From assembly GCF_000321225.1 (NCBI RefSeq), contig NW_004452108.1:138649-202648 (forward strand): a stretch of DNA of 64,000 nucleotides. The letters are read 5' to 3'. The notes under the pieces are model-generated. The model worked only from the letters and a program-made list of their open reading frames with translations, was not told where the DNA came from and did no database searches. Shown here in pieces: positions 23,527 through 35,500 of this stretch. Position 1 is the stretch's first letter; each line of letters starts with the position of its first letter. The translations under genes were made by a program, and so were the position numbers. The DNA is from Odobenus rosmarus divergens. Its lineage: Eukaryota; Chordata; Mammalia; Carnivora; Odobenidae.

Positions 23527-26500
23527 GTAAGGCTTTGCGTACAGGGAGGGGATCTTCTTGTGGCCACTCCTTGCCATGGACAGACTTTGGGTGGAGGGTA
23601 GTCTGGGCACCTTTCATAGAGCTGATGATGTGCCTGCTCCAGGGACAGTGATGGGGGCACTTCTTTTCAAAGCCTGTCTCCTTGGAGATCAAGGATCTCT
23701 TTGGGGTGTGGGTTTGACCCCTGCCTCCTCAGGCCCACAAAGGCAGGAAAGCATGGCAATGTGCGCCATGACTCTGCACAGATGGCATTTAATTGATTCA
23801 AAAACTAGAGCAATTCTAACATTCTTATCATGTTCAACAGTTTAGAGGGGGAAAAGAAAAAAACTCAAAATAGGTTTGGAGTTTTTACTGAAAAAAGTGC
23901 ATTTTATTGACATTATAATTTTTAGCTCTGCTTATTTTTAATTTTATTTACTATCTGTCTTACCATAAAAAATGTTTAGAATAGTTTTTCAAATTTATTT
24001 CTCAACTAAAGAAAAGTGTATTTTTTATGTTATCTTGCTTTCTGAGTCCTGGAGTCCAAATCTTTTCTAAATTTGGGCAGCTCCTATCTGCCATGTTGAA
24101 GACAAGCCAGCCTTCTAGCTTTCACTGACCTCCTTTCTGGGTCCCCCTCTCAGAGACCTGAGAAAACAGACAGCACTCCATGCACAGTGCTGTCCACACC
24201 ATCATTTTCCTGGTTTAAATTTTATAATGAGGGCACCTGGGTGGCTCAGTCGTTACGCGTCTGCCTTCGGCTCAGGTCATGATCCCAGGGTCCTGGGATC
24301 AAGTCCCACATCGGGCTGCCTGCTCCGCGGGAAGCCTGCTTCTCCCTCTCCCACTCCCCCTGCTTGTGTTCCCTCTCTCGCTGTCTCTCTCTCTGTCAAA
24401 TAAATAAATAAATTAATTAATTAAAATAAATAAAAAAATAAATTTTATAATGAGAATCATATTAAATACAACTTTGGGAAACATCATAATCATAACCATA
24501 ACATGATTGATTTCATGTATAGGTGTCCTACCAAATTTATGTTCAGCATTTACACACTTACAGTCACGGTGAATGTGCAGCATTGACTCTTGCTGTGTTA
24601 ATGGCATCACATTCACTGAATCACAAGTGCCTCACTTCCCCTGTCAGGTACCATCACCCCCACATCGGGAAGCACACTCGAGCACCAGCAGCAGGTGTTG
24701 CTCCTCCATACCCTGGAGGGCTCTAGTGTCAGGGAAGGCACTGCCTGAAGAGATTCTAGAGCAGGACTGTCCGGTAGGGGAGCCATGAGCCGCGGTGGCT
24801 GCCAAGCGCATGACTTACAGCTGGAGAGGAGTAGTGACTATAAAAGACAAGTAGCAAACACTCATTACAAAATAAAATAATGAACAAGATCTCATTAGTA
24901 GTTTTTATATTGATTCCATGTGGACATGATAAAATTTTAGATACATTGTGCGATAAAACAAAATGTATTATGAAAACTAATTTCCCCTGTTTTTTTTTTC
25001 TTTGTAACATGACTACTAGAGGATTTAAAATTACATGTGTGGCTCATGTCTCTTATGTACGGGACTGCATGCCCCTGCAGAGCCCCACTGGGGTGCGGGG
25101 ACTCTCTTCTCTCTGCCACAGCCTCCCTTTATTCCGGGGAGAAGACGTTTTGGGCACAGACTTTCAGGATCTTCTCTCACAGCTGTCAACTTCATCTCTT
25201 GATCACACCCCCATAAAGGCAGGACGAGGAAGAAGAAGGCACCCCTCATGGTGCCCCCCACAGCAGCCGCACCAGGCCCTTATAGGAAGTAATATGGGGG
25301 AGAAAAGCAAGAGTCTTGAAAATGCTAATAATCCAATCTCAGGGGATTTATTGAGGATGTGACTCAGAAGTAAAGCACAGGGAGATTGTCAGGACCTCTG
25401 ATCTGTGATAGTGAAAGTGTGCACACACAATTTGTACAGTTCCATGGGCTGTCTTCGAGTTTCTCTTCGCTCTCTTCCCAATCCTACACCTTCCACAAGG
25501 GCTGACATGTGAAACCTCTAGAAGACTGAAAGGCGTGTGTCTGATGGCAGGGTCTAGTCTCTAAACTGAGTGTGTGTGGCTGGCAAGACATCTGTCATTA
25601 TGTCCCAAAGCCCTGCCACGCCCCAAGATTATTATGTGTGTCTTTACCTTTTTAGGTCGGAGCTCTTAAGCTTGCTAAAAACTTACAACTGCTACCATGA
25701 GGGCAGAAGCTTTCAGCTGAGACACCGAGAGGTAAGGCCTGTTTCTCTTCTTTATTCATAGGCCACCATCTCTCCTGGTTTGCTGAAGACGGTCCTGGTT
25801 TATACCTGTTACTCCAGGGCCATTATTAAGACCATTCTCTTCACTCTCAGAAGTGTCCCAGTTTGGATAATGAATTATGAGGTTGCCCATTTTCTGAGTT
25901 AGAGACCAGGTTACCAGCAGCCAGGCCATCTCCTTGGAGGTCCTGTAAGGGGTGCTGAGGGTCAGAGCATCCCCTCCCCGCCACACCCAGCAAGAGTTCA
26001 GAGCAGGTAGAAATAATCGCCTGTGGGTCTTCTTCCACCTGGGACTTTTGCCGAGATGAACCGCCAGGACACTGGAATTTGAAACCTTCGAGACTGCACA
26101 GCCCAGTCCCTTCTCTGCCCATCCCACAGCACAAATAAGGAACTCAACACGGGGCTCTGGTTTGCCCAAGGTCACAGGGCAATCGAAAAGTGAAAGCAGT
26201 CTCCGTGTTTGTCAGTCAGAATAAACATCAGAGGAAAGCTTTGAAATGGAGGAGAGCTCCCCAAAGGGGCCAGGCAGCTCAGAATGGGAGAGGCAGGGCA
26301 GGCTTGGGGAGCGGAGGACGCCGGAGAGCACCGTCCCGACTGCAGACGCTGCTGTGCAGGAACGTGGGCTCCAGAGAGCCAGACTCTTCCTAATTTTTCA
26401 AAAGAAGTTAGATATCTGGAATTTCATGTGGAATTTCCCAAACCTCAAAACACCATGCTGGCTGAACAAAACACGTCCGTGGGCACAACAGAGCCCAGGC

Positions 26501-29500
26501 CTGGCTATTGTCACGAGGCTCGGGAGCCTGGGTGGGAGGGAAGCTGCTGGCTCGTGGTCCAAGGCAGCACGGGGCCTGGGAGGGCACACGCCTCCCAGGC
26601 CACCTCCCCTGGGCCCGCTCAGCCCACACAGGGCCTCGGTCCCCTCCCGCTCGGCCTGGCCCCACTCTTCATTCTGCAGAGCAGCTCTCTGACACCTGTC
26701 TCACCAGCCCCCTGCCGCCCTGCTCCTCACTGTTGCCCCCCGGGGCTCTGACGCCACCCCCCTGCTATCTCTGGTTTTGCTGCTTCTTTTCTTACCTGAG
26801 TGCCTGGCTGGTTTTGGGCACTGGGCCAGGCACAGCGCGCCAACCCAACATAGGTGTTGGGTGACCAACCAGCAGGCACAGTCCCAGGGCAAGCTGAGAT
26901 GGGTCCTGAGCACTGGACAGTTTTGATCTATGCTAAGTGCGGAGTTGGACCCACCACAGTTGTTGTGCTGGAGGCGTGCGCTGGGGTCTTCTGGCTGGGC
27001 CCTGTTCCTCAGCCCTGGGCCGTTCGGTGATTGATCGAAGACTTGGCAGCTCTCAACCTGGGCTCTGTGCACCGGCAGCCTCAAGGTCACCTGGGACTGG
27101 TGAGAAATGCAAATTCTTGTCGCCCTCCTGCCCCCAGGCCTGCTGAATCAGAAACTCCTTCTGTTCCCATCTGTGTTTTAACAAGCCCTCCAGGGGACTG
27201 TGATGAAGGTCCAGTTTGAGAATTGCTACTCTAAGAGCTTGGTCTTGGCCCTTGGGATTCCCCAAGATAATCCCCTCTGTTGGAACAGTCGTGTGGGGAG
27301 TAGGGCTGGGAAGCCCCAACCCTATGCCCTGTGTTTGTGTGTGACAGGAGAGTCCATGTAGAAAAGTGAGAGACCCCAAAAAGGGGAAGAGGTGTTCCTG
27401 ACAGCCCCTGTGGTAAGAAGTTAACACCCCACAGACGGGGGTTTTCCTATTCCTAACCTTAAAGAGGGATAAGGATCTGACTTGATCTCCCGGGAGCCAG
27501 AAAGTACCTTTCAGGAAACTTCCTCAGCCTTAACAGCCAAGAGGCACCAGCCTGCAGGAGTATGCGTCTTCAGGGGGTGACCACCACCACAAAGGCACTG
27601 TAGGCCTGGGCAGCACAGAGTTCTGATGCTGAAATGCATGACTGATTCCTGGACACCGAGTGCCTCCGTGACCCACCCACCCCCCTGTGTTCAGGCCTCT
27701 GTGGTTTCTCAGAACGCAGACCCAGGACCTCCTGGGCCTCGGGGACTCGCAGTTCAGGCACCTGCCGCAGGGCCAACCCCAGGCCAGCCTCTCATCAGGC
27801 ACTGCGGGCCCTGAGGGCAGGGCAGACAGGCACCAGGCACAAGGCACTTCACCCCTCTGTTCTTCACTGTAATACAAGAGCTGTGTGACATGGGAATGGC
27901 CATATTCCAGACAAAGAGATTGAGGCTGTCAGAGTTTAAGTCTCTCCTGCAAGGTAACACTGCAGTAAGTGGAAGATGCCAGCATGGCTCCAAGGCCCGA
28001 GCACAGAAGTTTGTAAGACAGTGACCCATTACCAGCATTAAGCTTTGACCAGCCTCAGAGACGCAGGGAGCTGTTTGTCACCTCCAGTCACCGAGCTAAG
28101 GAGCCGTCCAGCTGCAGAGAGGCTCAGCACAGGCTGTGCCCTCGCAGAGCCACGTGGGGCTCCAGAAGAGACTCCGCTCCCTGCTGTCACTAGGCCTCCC
28201 CCCAAGCGACAGTGGCCTGACTGCTGCAGTTTGGGGACACCTCCTCCTCCACGGTCCTTTCCGGGATCCACAGAACGTGGGACGATGAAGTGTGTCAGGG
28301 AGCAGGGCCATGCCCTGGGGCAAGTGTTTCCCCACGAATTCTCCCCCAGCTCCCAAAGGGCGAGGGATTTCCCATACTAGCTTCCTCTATCGGAGGAGGC
28401 CCAGGCACTAGCCTCCTCTATCGGAAACTCTGCCTTGTGCTTATATTACAAAGGAGAGCCTTTTGAAGATAGCAAATCATTTTTTTTAAAGATTTTATTT
28501 ATTTATTTGAGAGAGAGAGAGAATGAGAGATAGAAAGCACGAGAGGGAAGAAGGTCAGAGGGAGAAGCAGACTCCCCGCTGAGCAGGGAGCCCGATGCGG
28601 GACTCGATCCTGGGCCTCCAGGATCATGACCTGAGCTGAAGGCAGTCGCTTAACCAACTGAGCCACCCAGGCGCCCGATAGCAAATCATTTTAACCAGGC
28701 TGTTTGGTTGCTCGAGAGAAAAACCGACCACCCAGAAATACCGGTGGGTAAATACGTCCCTGTGATGAGAAGTAGGACCCTCCTGTTGTGCACCAGCGCG
28801 TGGCCCGCTAAGGGAGCTGGCCTCTCGTGCTCCCCCTGGTGGCCGTGAGCCCACATCACACCCAGTCCCCATCCTTGGTCCCAGGCTCCTGCACAGAGTA
28901 AGAAAGGGAACGAGCATCCCCTCACTCAGGGTCTCTGCCTCTCCCAGGGTGGAGAAAGTCAGGATCCCCTTCCTTCTTATAGTGATCCCCCATCCTCCCC
29001 TGGAGGCAGGTTGACGGGCAGTTGACAGACCACTGGCACCCGGGTGTACTCGGCCGTGGACATGTTCCCTTGAGAGCTCCCAAGTGCTTCCCAGGCTACC
29101 GCCTGGTCAGAGCACTGCATCCTTTCCCTACTCCAGGGGTGAGTAAGGAGGAGACTGCTCTATAGGACCCCTATCACGGGGACTTTCTGCTAGGCTGTTC
29201 TGTCCCGTGGGAAGCTTGGAATAATGCCAGAAGCCCCTTCCCCCTGCCCTTTATTCTTTTTTTTTTTTTTTTTTTTGCATTTCCTGAAGGTGCCATTAGC
29301 TTCTTTCACATCAGGGGAGATGAGCAGAGGAACCCAGAGCCCTGTCTGACCTCCCAAATGCAGCCGTGTGGCTTTTGAGCTTGCAGGGGGTGGGGGGGAT
29401 CGGCCAACCTCATCTTAGTTGCCTCCTTCTGACCCAATTTCACACAGCTTCGCAGAGGGGTACAGTAAGGCAAGCCCAGCCCAGTCACCAGCCAGCACCC

Positions 29501-32500
29501 CCTCCCAGGTCAGCCCTCCCCGCTGCTTCCTAAGGGTGTTCCGGCTAAAGGCCGCCCCACACTTATTTGCCAGCAAAGGTGAGGGATGGGCAGGTTTGAG
29601 CAGGCCAGGGACACAGCGGGTTGTGATGGATGCAGGCACTCCTCTGCAGCATTTCTACTCCATCTCCAAGGGCATGTGCCCCATTCCTCAACCCCTGCAA
29701 GCTGTGAAGGGCAGGGGTGGTGTCCCCATTTTACAGATAAGGAGACTGAGTAAATTACTTGTCTGACACTTTTAAATGTATGGCTTATGTTCTGCCTTCC
29801 TACAAAACACACATAAAAGGGGGCCAATAAACATTTTTTTAAAATGCAAAACAGTTTTAAAATAGAAAAAAAAAGGAAAGGAAGAAGAAAGGAAGAAAAT
29901 AGTTGGGTAGCCCTCAGAGCAAGGAGATGGAGGAGACTGAAGCTGGCTGTGAGCTTGGCTGTGGACCCAGCTCAGTCCTCCCCTCCCCTCTGTTCCGCCC
30001 TGACCAGGGCCGGCCAGCTCTGACCTGGCCCGAGGGAACAGGGTGATGGGTCCTCAGGCCTGATTCTTCTGAGTTCTCCGATGCCTCACCTGCCTCTCTG
30101 AGGACGAAGACCCTCCCTCGCCCCTATTCCTCACCTCCATCTCCCTCCCTGTCAGATGGCTTCCGGCGCTGGGCTTGGAGGAGCCAGGGCTGGCCCAGAC
30201 CTTAGGACCTGGGGATGGAGGCCCTGGCCACTGGACTTGCCTGAGAGCAGGGCAGCTGACCAATAGCCTGCACTTTGCCCCACAGCCGAGAAGCCCCCTG
30301 GGTGGAGAGAGCATGGGGATGGTAGGGACAGGGCCACCAGTCCCCATGGTTTGGCACCCTGCCTGCTGAGCTGGTCTGGGGTCTGTCCTGGCCCTCAGCA
30401 CAGGCAAAACTCTCCCAATGACACAACAGGACTTGTGAGCTGGAGCCACAGAGATACCCCAGGTGATCCAGTGACAGGTTCCCCCCCGACACTCAGCAGG
30501 TACATTTGGGGAAACTGTATGTTTCCTCTTGGGCTGCATGGAGCCCGGGCTCTGGGGGTGGGGCCAGGAGGCTGACCTGGGAGAGCGCAGGCCTCACTCT
30601 GAAATCCCTGTGTGGCTGAGAGCTTCGCTTCTCACCCGCCACCGACCTCACATCCTTGCCTGTGAAGCAGTCACATAGACATGGGTATAAGCCTGCGTGC
30701 GGGCTTGTAACATGCACCCCATGATGAATGTGAGCATTTACTCATCAGAACAGCCTAGAAAGCAGGTCCCTTTAATTACCCCCATTTTACCCACGAGAAA
30801 ACCAACAAACAGAAATGTTAAGTAACTTGCCCAAGGCGCTCAGCCAGCAAGGAACAGTGCAAGCAGGATCAGTAACACCACATGAGGCCAGAAAGGCTGT
30901 TCTCACTCTTCAGGGTGGGGGAGTGCCTCGCTATGAAATGCCCAGGCAGGCAGCCCCTGCAGAAAGGTGTTTCCCTCTTGGAGACCTGCCAGGGACAGTC
31001 CCCACCCCAGGGGAGGAGGGTGAGGAGGTGACACAGACCAGCGTACTCTGTACAGAAGGCTTTATTGGGGAGGGGTTAGAGTTCATGGATCACTGGGAGT
31101 TGCAAATAGAGAGTTCTGAGGGTGCTGCTGGGGCGGGGAGCTGGGGGGGAGGCCATGGCCCCACAGAGTTGCCTGGAAGCCCCGGAGCCCTGGTGCCAGT
31201 CCCTTGAGGGTCTCACCAGAGAGTGCCCTTGCACCCTGGCATCCCAGAGTCTCCCTCTGGGGGTCCCTCGGGCCTTGCCACTGTCCATCTGTCTGTGTAG
31301 ACCCCAGGAGTCAGCAGAGAAGCCAGTCCTCCTTGGCGGGTCCCTCCTACTCGGCCGCTTTTCCTGGGACTCCCCAAAGAGCCAGTCCAGGGGGTCGGTA
31401 GTGCCGTCCCCAGGCGGTGTCCGTTGCTGACCCCTGAAGCAGGTAGTAATGTCCCGTAGGGACTCAGTAGGGCAGCTCTTCTGGAAGGTCCGGGCTGGCC
31501 GGGGGCTTCTGCTGGGCTGGGCCCTGGCTGTGGCCACATCCAGCACTGAAGTGGGATGTGCCAGCTGACAAATGGACTTCACGTAGTCATCCAGGCTGGG
31601 GGAGGCCGGGGGCTCCTGCCCGGGCCCCCCGGGCAGCATCTCCTCCAGGGTCTCCTGAATTGTGGGCAGGTGGGCCACGGGAAGCAGTAGCCGAGACCTC
31701 ATGGCCGTCGGCGAGGCGGGGCGGAGACCTGTTGATCGACAGAGGACCGGGGTTGAGGGTCTGCCGTTCTGTCACCCCTCTGTGTCCCCTCTCTCAGCGG
31801 AGGCTGCCCGGGGGATTCACGGGCCTGAGAGTGGAGTGAAGTCTGCGGACCCAAGCCCGGGCTCGGCCTCCCGGACTCTTCCTTCCTGCCAACGCTGAAA
31901 GCCTCGCGCTTAAGACTCTATCCTTACTGTTGTTGAAGAACCCACACAAATCAGACAGCCCGGCCTAACGGGCTGGAGTCAGAGGGAACCTGGGTGTAAA
32001 ACCAGCCTCTGCCGCTTCCTGACCTGGGGACCGTTGGCGAGGTCACCTCTCCAAGCCTCCCCTGACCCGTCCATAAAACAGGGTTATAAGTACCTGCTGG
32101 AAAGGGTGTTGTATGAAACGCATGGAATGAAATCCCTCTACGAATGCGAAGCCCTCGGAGGCTATTATCCCTGCCATTGACTGCATGCCCTGGTCTCTAA
32201 CCCGCAGTGAGGCCCTGTTCGTCCTCAAAGATAAACAAAACCTTTCTGTTGCATCTGTAACCAGAGGGAAGCTGCTCTCCCTTACCTGTAGCTGAGGGAA
32301 CCTGGGCATCACAGGGCTGCCGGGTGAGCAAGGACAGTCCTTGGGAAGGCCCAGGGAGTTCGGGGCCGAGAGTTGGGGGCCCCGCAGTCAGAGCCCCGCG
32401 TCCAGCGTTGGCGTGGCCAGGAGATGCACGGGGAGCGTGACGGTGGGGCTGCTGCCCGGCATGCAAGCCTCCCCGAGCTGTCTGGTGGACCCAGAGGCCC

Positions 32501-35500
32501 GGCAGCTGCTTTTATACTTCCCCGCCCGCCATCAGTCACTGTCACGCGGGCCAAAAATAGCAGTGCCCAGGAAGGCTCTCGGAGGGAAAACAACGTGGCG
32601 GGCGGGCTTGGGCCGGCCGCCAGCCCGGAGCCAGCGGGAGCCGTGGGAGGCTCCGGGGTTGTTTACCCTCCGGGGCAGGGGAGGGGCTGCCCCGCTCCTG
32701 CCAGCTCAGCCCCAGGAGAGGCAGGGGCCTCCAGTGAGGAGGGACGTGTTCACTGGGACTCAGAATCAGAGGGCCCAGAATGGCTTCCCGACTTAATGGA
32801 AATGTGAGGCTGTGGGACCCAGATTCAAGTCCTGCCCCGGCCTGCATGCCCTTCCCCACCTGTACGGCGAGGGCCACCCTGGAGCCTGGAGCCTGGAGCT
32901 CCTTCTGCTCTGCCCTCAGTTTCCCCTGCTTTGACCAGAGACAGCTGCAGACTTGGCAGGGCCTCCCCTCCATCCCGATGGGGCCAGGCTGAGGGACAGA
33001 GGAAGAGTGGTCGGGGGGGGGGCAGCTTGGGGGCACACGCGCCATCTGTGTAGGGACACGGGGCCCGAGTCACATCAGGCCAGCAGACCCCAGTGTAGCC
33101 GATCCCTGACCTCAGAGGCAGCAACTCTGCTCCTGCCCCTGGCTCCCAGTCCCAGGGCAATTCCTCCTGTCTCCTTCACTGCAAGGTCTCCAGAGACTTC
33201 CGGTGGCATGTTTGAAGGCCCAGCCTCAGCGTGTCCAGCCCCACTGCCCCTGGCCCAGTGGTGCTGTCTTCTCCTGCCCCTCAGAGCTCTAAATGATCTC
33301 CTGACTCTCGTACCCAGGACCGTGACTGCTTGATCTCCCTCCACACAGGGTCAGACGTGGGGCTGGCAGGCAGTGGGGCTCCGTGAATGAACTTGCTGAG
33401 CTGCCGGGTGAGGCGGGGGGCTCTCTCTCTCGCAGTGTGTTGACCTCTTTTTTTTTTTTTAAGATTTTTTTTTTTTAATTTATTTGACAGAGTGAGACAC
33501 AGTGAGAGAGAGAACCAAGCAGGGGGAGTGGGAGAGGGAGAAGCAGGCTTCCCGCAGAGCAGGGAGCCAGATATGGGGCTTGATCCCAGGACCCTGGGAT
33601 CACGACCCGAGCTGAAGGCAGGTGCTTAACGACTGAGCCACCCAGACGCCCCGCATGTTGACCTCTGAGAGAGGCATCTGAGGCCAAGACAGAAAACAGA
33701 GAACCAAACCCCACTTTGGGGTTTCTTACTGCCCTTTAACTCCAGGGAATCAATCCAGTCTTAACTTTGTAGGGCGCGTTAGTTACATGTCTGTGGCTGT
33801 GTAACTTCAGTGGTCATCAAAAAGTGCTCTACTTTTATTGATGTCATTTTCTTTTTTAACAAACAGTGCAAGGTCATTCCAGAAAGCTATGTGTATTTTT
33901 GATAACCTTGAACAGAGTGGAACTATTTTCTCTGTGGATAGCAGGGTGTTTTAAGCGATTACTAACTTACCATGAAATCAATGCTGCAGGATACCTCTGT
34001 AAGCCCTTCTGGGGATACAAAGACGTTTCCACAAGGTCCCTTATTCTCACAAGGCTTTCAAAGCCTGTAAGGAGAAAGAAATGCAATTTGTAAATCTAAG
34101 GTGGTGCTCAAGATAGCAATGGGAGTATAACACCCAGTGCTCAAAATATATTTATGTATATATATATATACACATAACAACGGGACAATGATGTTTAACG
34201 TGCATTGCCAAAAGGCTAGTATCAAAGCAGCTTAGGAGCAGGTAGCTGGAAAGATCTGGGGAAAGTGGGGCTGAGAAGATGTTCTGAAAGCAGCCTGGCC
34301 AGGCACACGCGTGGGGCAATTCGGCTGGGCGCAGAGAGCCTGGCTGTGGTCACGCATACATAAGAGCCTGAAAGAGGTCAGAAACAGAATCAAAGACCGG
34401 AGGGGTGGGAGGGGAAACTGGCTGAGGGTGCCCCTGGAGAGTTCTGTCAATTAGGACCTCAGGGCTTGGCAGGAGGGTGGTAGCTGTGGCACCTGCAGAC
34501 CTTGGGAGATCAAGGCTGCTTGGGGACACAGAACAGAGCTGTTGTAGCTATTCTGAGTGTTCATGCCAGTAGTGGAATGTGGAGGCTGGTAACGTGCAGG
34601 TGGTGAGAAAAGCAAGACCGGCCCTCAGGAAAGAAGGCAGCTTAGAAATCGGGGTGGGCCCAGGCCACTCGAGTGGTTCCTGTGGCAACTGGGAGCAGTG
34701 TGGGGAGAAGGGCGGGGCTGAGACACAGCTCCAAGGAGTAGCCACCCCTGCTCTGGTGGGCGTGGAATCCAGTGCCCTCAGCACACGCGTAGCGGGCCCT
34801 GGTGACCGTGGGGCCCCCTCCCCAGGTGCGGGAAGGCATCCCTACCTGGCACCAGTGTCAGTGTGGCCTCCTTCTCTGGAACGTTTCCTCACCCATGTGG
34901 ACGTGCTTGCTGGAGAGCAGCTGGGTTCCTGTGGGGCGCCTGACTCAGCCGCTCCGTCCCAGGCCATGCCCCTGACCAGACGTGAACTGAGCGGTGGAAG
35001 GGCACGCCTCAGGCTTCCTCTGGTCAGCCCCATGGCCTCACGCCTTGGAGCACATAGAGGCTCATGTGCCTTCCCCCAGGGGAGGACAGGACCCCAAGGA
35101 GGAGAGGTGTGTTTGGGGCAAGAGTGTTCAGGGGAGTCCCCTGGGGGAGGGGCTGGGCCTTAAGGGGGACTCGGGGGGGGGTGGGCAGTGACCCCTGAGG
35201 AGGGCTGCTCTGGGGAGAGAGGCTAGCCTGTGTGAGTTCCCCACAGGAAGAAGGCGCTTTGATCATCGAGGGACTTCTCAACATTGCCTGGGGACTGAGG
35301 CGGCCTATCCGGCTCCAGATACAGGACGACAGGGAGCGAGTGCACCTCTCCTCAGCCTCCTGGACACCCGGACAGCCCGGCTGCCCCCTGTGAGTGCTGG
35401 GCTGGCTGAGGCAGGGCCAGGTGCCCTCCTTGACACCGGTTGAACTCGTGCTTACTGTTTGGGGTGTCCAGGGTGTCAGCCCTGCTCCCGAATGGGGCAC

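Larger units (their letters stand above)
25732..35246 (+). other. RASSF4: RASSF4 intron 3, host of DEPP1
   Basis: About 9.5 kb. It contains MER5A (27,044-27,232), a 19-base near-duplication (28,376-28,425), Can-SINEs (28,484-28,676; 33,449-33,655), a T-run (29,258-29,277), MIR relics (30,755-30,860; 31,975-32,150), the antisense DEPP1 gene with its promoter (about 31,040-32,700) and a TA microsatellite (34,140-34,175). No additional RASSF4 exon is supported. Confidence 0.7.

Noticed and set aside
34579..35163. 194-codon plus-strand frame in RASSF4 intron 3
   Set aside because: Gly/Ala/Pro-rich, no homology recalled, ends short of exon 4 without a usable donor in frame.
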